Assembly: GCA_949592205.1 (NCBI GenBank)
Contig: CATIUR010000011.1
Location: 930,001-994,000, forward strand
Reading direction: 5' to 3'
From: Helichrysum umbraculigerum
Taxonomy: Eukaryota > Streptophyta > Magnoliopsida > Asterales > Asteraceae
DNA length: 64,000 bases
Shown here: one piece after another, positions 11,125-23,601 of the stretch
Layout: each line of letters opens with the position of its first letter
How positions within the stretch are numbered: the first letter of the stretch is position 1
Notes under the pieces: generated by a model
Told to the model about the DNA's origin: nothing
Databases searched by the model: none
What the model saw: only the letters and a program-made list of their open reading frames with translations
Program-made: the position numbers and the translations under genes

Positions 11125-11724
11125 TTCACCTACTTGAATTCGTAAGCTGTCCCACGTTATTAATCTTTGACTAAATGAAATAAATGGTGTTAGGTGCGAT
11201 TTTAGAAGGGTCACAGACTCACAGCTGCCCTTCAAAAAATCTAAGATTATGACGAAAAAAAATTAATTTTTTAAGTTAATCAACAATGCTTATAAAAAAA
11301 TTCCCCTTAAAAATGATAGGAGAAGAAAAAAAATATAATTTTGTAGCCGCTTCGGATAAATCTAGAATTATAGGAAAAAAAAACTAAATTTTTTTTAAGC
11401 TCCACCCCTGCTGATATGTACTAACTATAGCTGGAAGTTGTCGGTGAGGCTAGAGTTGGTTACTAGAGTTTGGAGCTTGTTGCCGGAGGTGAATATGACT
11501 TTATGGCAAGGTTGTTAAGATCTTAATCTTGATCTTAAAATCTTACAATTTTACGATCCTTATGAACGAAAACGATCTCAATCTTACATAGGATCTTAAA
11601 ATCACTAGATTTTTTTAGGATCCCGATCTTTTGTCAATTCTGACATAGGATTTTACGATCTCGATCTGATCCGATCCTACTCAACGTTAATTAATGAGTC
11701 AACAAAATATAAATAAGTTGATTA
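11125..11724. other. No recognisable gene
   Basis: AT-rich, with a block of GATCTTAA/ATCTTACA low-complexity words at 11515-11670. This is the left flank of the Helitron. Confidence 0.5.
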
Positions 11725-12364
11725 TCTATATAATCTATATCTATAATCTATAATCTATAATAGGGGAGAGATCGTTGGGGAAGTAAAAATTTGAGGGAAG
11801 TAGGGAAGTGAATCTGAGCCATAGGATCCATCTCTTTTAAAAAAAGGGTTGGAGGGGTAGTTTTGTAATAACACATGTACATTTATTAGATATATTACAA
11901 TACATACAATATACAATCATTAAATTAAAACATGAGGCTAAAAGGTAAGAAAGCAAAATTGAATACGTTACCTAAATCTGAGCATACGACACGACCGATT
12001 CGAAATCACCAACAAAACTACGAATTGCGTCGAACCTCAACGGCAAGATTGAATCGTAAGAACATTTATATGAATTCGGAATGATTGAAGAATCATTAAC
12101 ATCTTAGATTCAAAAGAAAAGCTGAAGAAAAATTGGGGGAAAAAGTAACCTAGATGAAGAAATCGTATGCCTTGTAAGACGAACGTTGAATCGATAATAA
12201 TTAATTCAATAACATTAGGTATGATTCAATATTTGATTTTTTGTTAGAAGTTTGTAACTTTTTATGTTGTTCATCAATTTCGGTTGTCTTCTAAATTTGA
12301 TATTTGTATGTGAATCTGATATAAAAACTAAATGTATGTGATGAATGCTAGAAAATAATTCGAG

Positions 12365-12975
12365 TTATATGTGCTAGTCGTTAACATTCATTGTTATTGA
12401 ATATTAACTTATATACTACTTATGTTAGTCGTTAACATTCAATCTTGATGAATATTAATTTTTATATGCTAGTTGTAAACATTCATTCTTGATGAATATT
12501 AGATTATATATGATTATCTTTAACATTCATTCTTGATGAATATTAACTTATATATGATAGTCGTTAACATTCCTTGTTGATGAATATTAACAAATATATG
12601 CTAGTCATAAATATTCATTCTTGATAAATATTAGCTTATATGATAGTCTTTAACATTCGTTTTTGATGAATATTAACTTAAATATGCTAGTTGTTTAAAT
12701 TCGTTCTTGATGAATATTAAGTTATATATGCTAGTCGTTACATTCATTCTTGATGAATAGTAACATATATATGCTAGTCGTAAACATTCATTCTTTGATG
12801 AATATTAGCTTATATATGATAGTCTTTAATATTCGTTCTTGACGAATATTAAGTTAAATATGGTAATCATTAACATTCGTTCTTGAATATTAACTTATAT
12901 ATGCTAGTCGTTAACATTCCTTCTCGATGAATATTAACTTATATATGTTACTCATTAACGTTAATTTTTTGATCA
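12365..12975 (+). repeat. ~60-bp tandem repeats in the Helitron (left block)
   Basis: About ten diverged copies built on GAATATTAACTTATATATG, CTAGTCGTTAACATTC and ATTCTTGATGAATATT. Confidence 0.88.
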
Positions 12976-15889
12976 AAGGTAAATTCAGATGCCATCAGAT
13001 TTAATATTGTCGTTGAAGTTGTAATATTATGTGTGCATGAGGTTTTGTACCAACTTTAGTTGCTTAAAGTTCCCAACTTTATGCAGTAAGAATCTTGTTG
13101 TTTTGAGTGGAGCAGGGATAAGTATAAAGTGTGAGATTCCATATTACATAAGGTAATTCCAGTTCTCGTTGTTCAGAATCAGACATTCAACCCATGGGTT
13201 TCGTAGCTTCTCCTAGTTGAATGCTATAAAGGTGGCGATCATAACCCACTTACTTCAAAATGGTCGATTCGGGTCAAATGGGTTGAATAGGTTGAGAGTC
13301 ACAAATGTATATTCATTGCATAAAACTCTTTGAAGTGTTTGTTTATCGTATTTGGTGCACTAGTTATTGTTAAAAAAAAAATGTAAGGTCATCCTAACTC
13401 GAAGCATATAAATATTTCTCAAAATTTTGACATGTTGATTGAACCGCCCATTTTGCGACCTCTAATATATTGGGTTATACATGTAAAAATCATGTTTAAC
13501 AGTTAGCCACGCTGATTGACTGCTTGTATTTGGAAGTACCTGATCTGGAGAAAAAATTGTTTATCCTTGCTATAGATTTAAAGTTTTTACTTATATTATG
13601 CTCATTCGTCTCCCAACTAGTAACAATCTTCATTTTTCTGTCTCTCTCCTACTCTCTCCTTTTCTGTTCAACCTGAATGTAATTCATATATAAAATGAAG
13701 ACATTAAGTTGTTAATTGCATTTTTCTAATTCTTAATTATTCACCAATTTTAATGCTTGACTTGCAATATGAAATGACATTTTAAACCTTTTCCATTTAG
13801 TATTTATTATTGTAACAAGGTTAGATGTTGGTTTGATGGATAACTATGGTGTATTGGGTATTAATATTTTAGTCTCCTAGATCAGTAATTCTCTTGTATC
13901 TTATTTTTTGTGTGCAGGAATTGATAGGTTTTAGGCTTTTAGCAGTGTGAGAAGTCGGTATTGGGTTTAGCACTATGAAAATTGGAGGAAGTTCTCCGAG
14001 GCTAAACCTGGTTGGGCTCATATGACATTTTCAGCTTTAGAAAAAGCCAATCGAATAAGCTTTATGAAAACACAAAACATTGCCATGTCAACTTTTCTCC
14101 CAATGTATCTAATTATTGCTTTTAAGTTGTATCATTGAGATCCAAAATTCACGTCACAGGTTGCACCATCATGCTGGTAGCAGCCCACTTGAGTTATGTG
14201 GGACTGTCCATATTGTTATTTGTGTGAATTGGGGTTTTTTCTCTAGAACTATTTCAAGACCAAGTGAATTCCCTAAAACCAAAGGTCGGAGCATTCAAAC
14301 TAGAGCAGAATTCTGGAAAAAAAGAAAGAAGTTAAGTTGCCTAAAGTTTCCATTCACAATGATTCTGCTATGAGAGTTCAAGAGTGCATATTTGTGTCAT
14401 AAAAGCTAATGTTCAGATTATTAAGTGCATGAAAGTTGAATTCAAGTGTGTGAAAGATGAGTAAAAGTACATTAACCAAATTTATTTGCAAAAATCTACT
14501 CATCCATTGCGGATGATATTCAAGTGAACAGAACGGCGGGGCTTAATGCACGGATGTCAAGTGTTTAGATTTGGATCCATATTTTGCAATAGTTTAAGTA
14601 GTTATCATTTGTTGAAAGTTAATAATTTCGTTAGTTATAATAAATTCAAAATGATGAAAATTATTGTTCTTTGATGAATATTATGTTTGTAAAGTCAAAT
14701 TTTGATATTAGTTAATGAATGTTATCTATGATCTATTGTTGCTTATATCATGCATTGGTTTGGACACAATGCCCATTTTTATTAAAATTTGATGATCACA
14801 ATTATACAATGATCGTGGCAGAATTTGGGCCTCGATGTTTGTATGGATAGAAGGTCTATAGTGTTAGTCTTAGCAGTAGTTAAAAGTGGTACCCTATTAG
14901 ATGTCTCATCGCTCGAGTTTTGATTCTTTTGTTTCCTTCTATGAGAATCAAAGGAAACAAAAAAAACCCAACAAGAAATATAGCAGCAAATATAACCACC
15001 AACGACACAACCAATGGTTTCTATTACTGTATTTACCCAAATCATGTTGCGATCCTCTAGACAGGTCAATGATTGACAGTTTTTGAACTAGATTTGACAC
15101 TGAACATATAAGATTGATGTCACTAGAATCAGTTTGAAGATCCCCAGTCCATTCAAAATAGCATTGTAGTAACTTGATTTCCAGCAAATAGTATGTAGTT
15201 TAAGCCAAAGATCTTTTTGAGGGGGAGAAATAGATGTAATTATATACCATAACCAAAACAAAAAGAACACCCCCATCCGAAATATAGGCTGTAATTTAGA
15301 GCAAAAGGAAATAAGAAAGGGCCAACAAAACCAAGAGTTCACCTACATCTAGGAACATTAACCGTATCAGATCATCCTAACATCAAAACTAACATGAAAT
15401 AGATACAAAAGTGAACCCAAACAACAAACTCTGAACATTTACACTCGAGTAAAAGAAGGAAACAAAAAAAAACATCCAGATTTAACTCGCGACAAAACCA
15501 CATGTAGCATCCTAACACATCCACACAAGCCGATCCAAATAAATATATTAGTAGAGACCAAAAACTTCAATCTTCCATTGGTCCATGGCCATGTACGTGA
15601 TTTTACTCTAGCTGAAAAGCCATCTAAAAGACCATATCTTACTGAATATCCGTTCCTTTGCTGGCAACCCACAATCTAGTGACCATGGATAACTACATAT
15701 TAAAAACAAAGGAAAACACTAACATTCAGTGGGTAGAATGCTAAATTTCAATTTAAAATGGAACCAAAGTCTAAAGCAAAGAAAACAATTGAGATAATAC
15801 ATTCAGTTTATAAGCATGTTAAAGTAGAACCTAAAAACAGAATTGCATACTAAGAACAAACACTAAAACACATAACATTAAAGTACAAA

Positions 15890-16320
15890 AATAAGGTAAC
15901 AGCTAATATTTATTACAAAAGCGTGTTAACATTTAACATTCAATACAAAAATATATTAAATAGCATGTTAAAAGGCTAGCATTCATTACAAAAACAAGTT
16001 AATAGCTAACATTATAGTACAAAAGCAAGTTAACAGCTTCTATTTATTACAAAACGCATGTTAACCGCTAAGATTCAGTACAGAAGCAATATGTTAATTA
16101 ACAAATAACAATAAGTACAAAAGCATGTTAACCGCTAAGATTCAGTACAAAAGCAATATGTTAATTAACAGATATGTTAAAAGCTAATATTCATTACAAA
16201 AACATCTTAACTGCTAATATCCAGTACAAAAAGCATGCTTATAGCAACAAAAGCATCTTAATAACTAATATTCATTATAGAAGCATGTTAATAGCTAACA
16301 TCCAAGATGATTGATCTAAA
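15890..16320 (-). repeat. ~33-40-bp tandem repeats in the Helitron (right block)
   Basis: Copies of CAAAAGCATGTTAACAGC, TAATATTCATTA and variants. Reverse-complemented they share GTTAACAT and ATGAATATTAGC with the left block, so the two blocks look like diverged inverted repeats. Confidence 0.8.
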
Positions 16321-17247
16321 ATCTAATTTGAGCTCAGCATCCTCATTAACATAAATTATATCATGTAAACAAATACACAATGAATGTTAAAGGAAAAAGT
16401 AAATAGAAAAACAAAAAATTACTGGAAAACCCCTAAAATACACACAATACTATAAAATTTTACATCCTCGCAGCATCAGCAACGGTAGAAGTAGTTTCAC
16501 AAGGATGATTCGGACTAATTGAGATTATAAAATATGCAAAAAATGATTGCGTAGTTAAAACGTATTCAAAAGAAAAAGAAAAAAAATGAAAGAATGTAAT
16601 TGGCGATTAAAATCTGAAATTGAGATGAAATTGAGATGAAATTGATATGAACAATCAGAATCGTATGTATAATCGAAATCATAAGATGAATCTAAGTGAA
16701 ATCAGTGATGTAGAAAGTAAGCGTATGTGTGGTTAATCTTTGAAGTTGTATTTAATGATTAAAAGAAAATAAAAGGTGAAAATACGACAATACCCCTGTT
16801 CATGAAATAACATTAACAAAAAGTGCAGAAGGGAGGAGCCGGCTGGGATTTTTAAACAGGATAGATCAATGGTGAAAAACCTACTTCCCTGCTTCCCCAA
16901 GATCTAGAGCTTCCCTCTTGATCCTTCCCCATCTATAATATATGATTCTATATAATACATATAATGCATCTTGCTCATTTATTTTTAGAAACTTCTAAGA
17001 ACTAAGATTCAACACTTCCAAATTTAAATTTTATACATTTGAAATTGTAGGAACTTATCTTTTTATAATTTTTCACTTTTGACCCACATTTCGTATTCCG
17101 ATTTTTCTACTTTACAAATCAAACTATCGTTCGATTTAACACTGTAAATAATATATCAGTGAATATTAAACATAATATACAACTATCGCCAAGTTTCGAA
17201 TCACATAAAAGTATTATTACCCCTGCATAGCACGGGTATTATGCTAG

Positions 17248-17537
17248 TGTCTAATAAAATGCTAATATGCTTATCATTTAATCAATACTACATGTAGATC
17301 TAATTCTTCAACTAAAATAGTTTAACACATAAAAATATGTGTCTTTAATAACAAATACTAGTATAATAATCTAAATTGCTAGGAGAAGAATTGAATTTAA
17401 TGTTATAATGCTTAAACTATAAATTTTTTATTAATTTGTCATGCATTTGGTATCACAACACAAATGTATAAGTCTATAATACTATAGTGTACGAGTAGAA
17501 TCTTAAGATCCCGATTCAGATTTACGATACCATGAGA
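17248..17537. other. Right flank of the Helitron, no gene
   Basis: AT-rich single-copy-looking sequence. Confidence 0.5.
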
Positions 17538-17708
17538 TGCGATTGAAAACCATCGACCGTTTAGTGTGAAGGACAATACGTGTGTGATGATGTTTAAAAG
17601 TAAAGATGATCTTTACGACAGAAAAGGTAAAGTACTTCCAGCGAAATTTAGCACAAACCATAACAACTATTTATGTGATTTACTTTATATTTTCTTACCT
17701 TTCTGCAA
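17538..17708 (+). repeat. Copy 2 of the ~170-bp duplication
   Basis: Matches 7286-7456. A 95-codon-scale ORF at 17566 overlaps it and the Helitron start; there is no evidence that it is coding. Confidence 0.9.
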
Positions 17709-18033
17709 TCTCTATCTCTATATATATATAAAAGAAAACTGTGAAATAGATCTCCCCCCTTCATTCAAGAGGACTCCTTCACGAGTTCACCCTTGTATCA
17801 AAGTCCGATGTCATACTCCCTATTTTTGACATTACAAATTACCAAAATACCCATGATACAAAACCCTGCTTTTCACTTGTAACTTGTAAAGCTGCTATTT
17901 TTTTTTATCCCCTGCTGGAGCCTGCGACCATCTCAAAAAAGAGAAAAAAAAATCGCCGCCACCAAAAGCAGATCTCCAGGCTTCAATTCAAATTCACCTC
18001 CACCGTTACATGAACAATCGATCGACAACCTTT
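17709..18033 (+). mobile_element. 5' end of a second Helitron, truncated by the copia element
   Basis: Starts TCTCTATCTCTATATATATA right after an A. Comparison with copy 1 at 7452-7460 (GCAA then TTAATT) shows insertion between A and T. The sequence runs into the copia LTR at 18034. No matching 3' end was found on the far side of the copia element. Confidence 0.65.
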
Positions 18034-18623
18034 TGTAAGTCCCCTAGTTTTAGGATCGATAACTTCGTTATCTTTAGTATTAAGGTGCGGAATCCCTCAA
18101 TACGGTGTTATCTTACTAGTAACGAATACGTTCGTAATTGCGTTTATAAAGCTTAACTTTAAACGAATAATACGTCAAAGCCTAGCCGTTAGGTTTAAGT
18201 TTTCTCTGGGTTTAGTGAATTCGCATATCAGAAGAACCGAATGACCAAAAGTTATGTTTTTCACGTATGAAAAATCATTATATACGATCAGCTTGTCTCG
18301 GCTCGCATGGGCCTGCGAGTTCGATCCAACTCGCAGCCCAAGCCCCGTAAAGGACTCGGCTCGCCAGACTCAAGCTTCGCGAGTTCAGATCTCACCTCAC
18401 AGCTCAACTCGCTGCAACTTGAGATCTCGACTCGTCTCGCATGAAACGTCTATTATTTATTTCGTATTTAAACATTCGTCTAACTTAACATAATAATATG
18501 TTCAACGAATATTACTAACAAAACAAATATTTATTTACAAATCTAAACCAATATACAAACGCAATAATAATTACACCAGTCCTATTTCAAGCTAGATCTG
18601 TTGTCACACTCTATGTTCCAACA
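18034..18623 (-). mobile_element. 3' LTR of the minus-strand copia element (590 bp)
   Basis: Minus-strand LTR running from TGTTGGAACA (18623) to GACTTACA (18034). By eye it differs from the 5' LTR at 27934-28523 at only about five positions in 590, so the insertion is fairly young. A purine run (CAAGGGGGAGTC on minus, about 18624-18635) just upstream is the polypurine tract. Flanking 5-mers CCTTT (left) and CATAA (right of 28523) do not match, so at least one flank was rearranged. The LTR is rich in ACTCGC/GCGAGT words. A 79-codon ORF inside is not considered a gene. Confidence 0.92.
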
Positions 18624-18677
18624 GACTCCCCCTTGACAATAGCTCTAGCGTCTTTATCTTCACGCTGTCTTTGGTCT

Positions 18678-20683
18678 TCATTTGTAAATCTTACTGCCTG
18701 CGTAAATCTTCATCTTGATACAAGTTTTAACCATCAACTGATAATCTCTTGCTAAATCAGCCCATTCAATAGTCGTCAAAATTCTGTTTTCGTTTAACTT
18801 TAACAGATCTTTTCTCGACATATTCATCAGGTGTCGATGATCATAAACTCTAAAGATTTCTCTTTCACCACCTTCAACCTCATCACCAGCTTCAACCATA
18901 ACAGCTTCTCCAATTCCTGAATCCACGTGCCAACTCCTCATATTTCCCAGAATATCCTGTGGCATTGTCTTCAGTGGAATCTGCTGTATGCATCTAACAG
19001 CTGGATAAATCTTTTTCCTTCTTCTTCTTCAAGTTCTTTGACTTATCTCTTGTAGTTTCACAGTTTTTCCCTTTCTTGGCTTAATCTGAACAAACTTATT
19101 TGTACCAACCTCATGTCTGATTATTCTTTCAACATGATTAGCATAATCATCCCGACTTGGGTTGTTGATCTCTAATCTAGCCAAATCACGTATCTCATAA
19201 CGTGGTAAAGAACTAAATACTGCAAGCTTTCGCTCAAAATATTGAACCCCGTCATATCTTTTGATCGCAAAAAGCTTCAACTCATAGTCAAAGTACCATC
19301 CAACAATCCCTTTACGAGGAATACGTTTTCCCGTAATATCAACTTTTGAAACTCCAATCTTCTTCTTCAGCTTTGGAAGTTTCCTAAGAAAAACAGCAAG
19401 ATTCTTGGTAGGAATCAAAGTTTCATCTTTTTCAGAATCGGTTGAGTCATCGATTTCTTCATCTACATTGACAACCATTGGACCTTGTTCATTTTCAATA
19501 ATAACTTCTGTCCTAGATGGGCTCACATTGTGTTCATCTATATTCGCATCTGGATCTACACCAATGTCTTGCACAATCTCAGGTACAGCAGTCCAATCAG
19601 TAGGTGGTAGAAATTCTCCATCCTCAAGATCAAAATCAATGTCTTCATCTATCTCATCAAAAATATAATCTTCCGAATCAGATAGATCAAGCATTTCCAA
19701 TCCTAAGAGAAAACCACAAATACAAATCAATATTAATAATTAAAACTCTCTTATCGATTTCCCTGAATCAACCTAAGAATTTCTTTATTAATTCTTTTGT
19801 ATATTTTAACGCAATTTACAAATAACTTATAAAATCTTTTATTGATTACCCTGAATCAATCCAAAATCTCTTAAGTCTACTTAACAAATAATAATTAATT
19901 TTAAATTCTAATGCATTGTGAATAATCACCAAACATTTAAATTTACTATTAATTACCTTATATAATTTCCAAGTGTTAATTGATCTCATTCATTATCAAT
20001 TTAACCTTTAAATTATATATCATTTGTCTAGTTAATACTAATACATTTTTAACTTGTTAATTACTTATATACCTTATGGTCTTAAGTCCATAATCAAATC
20101 TAAAATGCATATGTTATTATAAAATTTTGACCGCCGAAATTAATCGGAACACGCCGCTCGACTACTCAATGAGTCGGAAGTCTTTCGATCACTATTTTAT
20201 CTTAACATAATTATATAAACTTAAATTACATCAAACATATTTTACTTAAAATAATAATAACCCTAAGCCAAATATATTTACACAATAATATTAAGTTTAC
20301 ATTTGTTCACTAAAAACTATTACAAATATTACAGTACTATGATAATACTAAGCTATCTTACCAGCTTCAGTATCACCCTGTACAGTCTTATCTGCACTTG
20401 TACCCGCTCCCGAACCACTAGCACCAGCACCAGACTCCCCCTGAATCGTAGCTTGCTCACCAGTCTTTGAAGGACCGGTCTGCTCACCACATTCTGGTGC
20501 ATTGGGATCATCGTCTTTGTCATAATCTCTCTTCCTCTTCAGCTCACCCTCTTTACAAGACTCCAGATATACCAATATCTCCCCCTGAGTAGACTGTCCT
20601 GAATGCGATCTCAAGACCAGACTCTCCAAAGAAGATAACTTCAGTCTCTGCACATTGAAGTCCGCAATGACAAAGCCCACGAA
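18678..20683 (-). pseudogene. 3'-terminal extra ORF of the copia element, with a probable intron and one stop
   Basis: Two coding blocks on the minus strand, 20680-20362 and 19702-18678, are joined in frame if the segment 20361-19703 is spliced out: donor G/GTAAGAT and acceptor TTTTCTCTTAG/G are both strong. The joined ORF would be about 447 codons, with one in-frame TGA at 19031-19029 followed by another ~115 codons. It is acidic at first (SDSEDYIFDEIDEDIDFDLEDGE), then basic. I recognise no catalytic domain; extra ORFs after pol occur in copia elements of this type and some are called envelope-like, but nothing here shows a signal peptide or membrane helix. The upstream end is cut at about 20683, where the gypsy sequence starts. 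The true start is therefore lost. Confidence 0.65.
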
Positions 20684-21252
20684 TTACTTTCGAACTTACT
20701 ATCGGCCTGAGGGCTACTCCTGAACAACACCCAGCACGTGGTGCTGCAATTACTCAGTATGTTAATACTACAACTGGCACGTTGGTGCTACGCTCACAGT
20801 ACTCGGGTACTGCAATTTCGGTGCTTTGGGCACTACGAACATGTGGCACGTGGTGCCGCATCGTGCTTGGGGCACAATACTACTTCAGCACGTGGTGCTG
20901 TAACTTATGATAACCAAGTACTACTTTTACTATACAATAGGAAATTACATTACAGTGCTGATGGCACTACATTACATTACAGGGTTACTGTGTTTTAGTA
21001 CTTAGGGTACTACGCACCAACTGATAGACTTACAACTACCGTACACTAGTATTACACAATAGTCAGTTAGACTAGATACCATACCATAGTCTTGGTAGAT
21101 TACTTTAAGGCATACGTGAACGACTAATATGTACACAACGAAGCTAAAAGTATGAGAACTTTCGAACACATACTATTTTTACATACCAATGAAATAGACA
21201 TAATTCTCGAATAAAGAACTTACCGTTAACGTTTCATTCTTGTTTAAGAATC
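20684..21252 (+). other. Leader of the second gag-only gypsy element, tiled with mini-hairpins
   Basis: No LTR end is found here, so the 5' LTR has been lost and the element starts within its leader. The region is packed with perfect small inverted repeats: AGCAC-GTG-GTGCT (20733), CAGTAC-TCGG-GTACTG (20797), GTGC-TTTGG-GCAC (20821), GGCAC-GTG-GTGCC (20845), CAGCAC-GTG-GTGCTG (20886), AGTGC-TGATG-GCACT (20954), TAGTAC-TTAGG-GTACTA (20996). Confidence 0.7.
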
Positions 21253-22320
21253 ATGCCGCCTAAACGACAAACCTACACACAAGCAGAACGTGACCAATAC
21301 GCTGAGCAAAGAGTGGCTGAAGCTCTAGCTGCACAAAACTTTACGCGCCTCTGCACCTATAAAGAATTTCTGAACTGTGACCCGCCAATCTTTGTTGGTA
21401 CTGAAGGGGCTGTCGGACTGATCCAATGGATCGAAAGGATGGAAGCTGTATTCCGCATTTGCAACTGCCCTGATGGATACAAAGTCAAATACTCCACCTA
21501 CACCCTTCGAGATAATGCTCTAACCTGGTGGAATGCTCACGCCCAAACCGTAGGGGTCGACACCGCCTATGAACTTTCTTGGGAGGAACTGAAACAACTG
21601 ATGAAGGACGAATATTGTCCTAGCGAGGAACTACACCGACTCGAGAATGAACTCTGGTATCTTACCGTGAAAAACAACGACATCATGACCTATACCAATC
21701 GTTTTCACCGACTAGCACTCTTTTGCCCATCACTAGTAAACCCAGAAAGCAAACGAATCGAAAAATACATCGAAGGACTTCCAACACAAATAGCGGGCAT
21801 GGTTACCTCCTCTAAACCCAACACTATTCGCGACGTCGTTCGCATGGCCCATAACCTCATGGCGCGGGTGATTCAACGCGGAACCCTCCCAACTGAAAAC
21901 CATACACAAAGGTGGAATGGCGATTCCAGCACTAGTCATAATCCAACAAATCAACCCGAACCCTTGAAATCTTACCCTTCTGAATACAAAGGAAAGCGGG
22001 GCTATGCGGGGGATAAACCCTTCTGTCACAGCTGTAAACGTCATCACTCTGGCCCTTGTGGCTCACCTTGCGAGAGATGTCAACGATTCGGACACCAAAT
22101 CTGGGACTGTAGAGTTCCTGCCAACCCCGACAAACAACAAACGTGTTTCAAATGTAACACTCCTGGACATTTCAAGAAAGATTGCCCAAATCAGAAACGA
22201 AAAATCCTCATGATCAACTCCGGGAGGACCGGACGAAACCGCGACAATATCACGGGTATGTCCCTATCCAATAAAAAAATTTCAAATCAAACACAACGTT
22301 TCGATCGGCGGGAAAGCTGA
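21253..22320 (+). CDS. gag: Gag of a pol-less Ty3/gypsy element
   Basis: Intact 355-codon ORF starting at the ATG after the hairpin leader. Order: basic N-terminus, Gag capsid-like domain (CTYKEFLNCDPPIF at about 34; IQWIERMEAVF, ALTWWN, SWEELKQLMKDEYCP; TNRFHRLALFCPS; KRIEKYIEGLP), then knuckles CHSCKRHHSGPC (about 258), CERCQRFGHQIWDC (about 275) and CFKCNTPGHFKKDC (about 298). It resembles the gag of the element at 38-48 kb, as expected for the Tekay/Del group. The ORF stops shortly after the last knuckle, with no protease, reverse transcriptase or integrase before the polypurine tract at 22728. Gag would assemble particles in the cytoplasm and bind RNA; enzymes would have to come from another element. 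The absence of frame damage suggests recent selection or youth. Confidence 0.88.
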   Translation: MPPKRQTYTQAERDQYAEQRVAEALAAQNFTRLCTYKEFLNCDPPIFVGTEGAVGLIQWIERMEAVFRICNCPDGYKVKYSTYTLRDNALTWWNAHAQTVGVDTAYELSWEELKQLMKDEYCPSEELHRLENELWYLTVKNNDIMTYTNRFHRLALFCPSLVNPESKRIEKYIEGLPTQIAGMVTSSKPNTIRDVVRMAHNLMARVIQRGTLPTENHTQRWNGDSSTSHNPTNQPEPLKSYPSEYKGKRGYAGDKPFCHSCKRHHSGPCGSPCERCQRFGHQIWDCRVPANPDKQQTCFKCNTPGHFKKDCPNQKRKILMINSGRTGRNRDNITGMSLSNKKISNQTQRFDRRES

Positions 22321-22743
22321 TTCCAAAATGATACCGATTACATAAATTAATACCGACTACACGAATTAAGCCAAACTTAAAAGCTAGAGTTGCTTTCAGC
22401 AGACTAACCGACTGAAAGTATACAAAACACTCAGTCCTGATAGGACTACTCCTCGAACAGTCAAGTGGTGACAACTATCTAGTCCCGTAGGGACTATAAT
22501 GCAAACGGTCCCTTAGTGACTACGACTCAACGATAACTTGAACAAAACCATATAGTCAGGATGTGACTACAACGATAAACCGCGACACAGTCATGGATTG
22601 ACTGCCCTTCAACCCCGTTATAAGACATGATATGTCTAAAACCTACTCGACAAACAACATGTACGTACATTGCTCCCCAGACCTCACATGACCACGACAT
22701 CACTTTTAAATTTCGGGACGAAATTTTCTTAACAGGGGGAGGC
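22321..22743 (+). promoter_or_regulatory. 3' untranslated hairpin region and polypurine tract
   Basis: Hairpins AGTCCT-GAT-AGGACT (22433), TAGTCCC-GTA-GGGACTA (22480), TAGTCA-GGATG-TGACTA (22553), CAGTCA-TGGAT-TGACTG (22588). Then AATTTCG-GGA-CGAAATT (22709-22725) and the purine run ACAGGGGGAGG ending at the LTR start (22744). Confidence 0.85.
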
Positions 22744-23368
22744 TGTAACACCTCGTCAAAAAGTCAATTTTCGCGCTGAATTTAAACTTCAAATAAACGA
22801 TTTAACTTTTATTCCCAATTAGTATTTTTATAAAATACTTTCATTAGAAAACATTTTTAAATAATATAAATAAGATTTTATTTTATATTATGACTGAACA
22901 AATAAAACACGGGTATTTTGTACTGTGGTTGGAGACCACAGTCCGCGCACTGGGGATCTGTGTTGGACAAAACCCAACCCTCTTCCCATTTCATCTCATT
23001 TTCATCATCTTCTCCACCTCATTTTTCTCTCTAAAAATAATCACCACCAAACACCACCACCGCCGGCCGATCACCACCACCACCATCACCATACATTTTC
23101 GGAATCACCATCAAGAGAGGAACAACATTAACAAAGACGACACCCTCGTTTTCTTCCTCGTTTGGCCTCGATTCGCAATTGTAAGAAATTCCTAAATATT
23201 TAGATTTAATCATTTTGGTGTAATGTTTGGGTGTAATAATGTTTACACAACTTAGTTATAACCTAAACAACAAAGAAAACATGATTTTACAGCTTGAAAA
23301 TGCGTTAGATTTGCGATTTTGGCCGGAAAAACGCGAAACCCGAAGGTTTCTGGGCTGCTGTTCTTCAG

Positions 23369-23601
23369 TGCGACACAATCCTTGTGTCGCATACTGTGCC
23401 GCATGAATTACCCATGCGACACAACCCTTATGTCGTATCCTTATGTCGCAGACTCCATGCGACACAACCCTTATGTCGCTATTGATTTAGCATCACACGC
23501 ATTATGCGACACAACCACTGTGTCGCAGAACTTCTGTGTCGCACCATGCGACACAACCCTTGTGTCGCATGAACTATTTTTGTGTCGCATGTTATGTCGC
23601 A
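23369..23601. repeat. GCGACACAA/TTGTGTCGC palindrome array
   Basis: About twelve half-motifs, often as GCGACACAACCCTTATGTCG or similar. Spacing is less regular than at 4382-4652. Confidence 0.9.

Larger units (their letters stand above)
11725..17247 (+). mobile_element. Non-autonomous Helitron, ~5.5 kb
   Basis: The 5' end TCTATATAATC follows an A; the 3' end is GGGTATTATGCTAG followed by T, i.e. CTAG at an A/T target with no duplication, as for Helitrons. Just before the 3' end TACCC...GGGTA (17217-17239) forms the usual terminal hairpin. Subterminal GGGGAAGTA...GGGAAGTG near 11775 and its inverse CTTCCCTGCTTCCCC near 16890 are common in plant Helitrons. No RepHel protein is present. Inner ORFs (near 14116, 14782, 15088, 15439) are short and unrecognised. 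Repeat blocks lie at 12365-12975 and 15890-16320. Confidence 0.82.

Noticed and set aside
14116..15672. Four to six short ORFs in the Helitron middle as captured genes
   Set aside because: All under 100 codons, on both strands, with no recognisable motif; capture cannot be shown from sequence alone.
18254..18493. 79-codon ORF present twice (also 28154-28393)
   Set aside because: It lies within the copia LTRs, antisense to the element; duplicated only because LTRs are duplicated.
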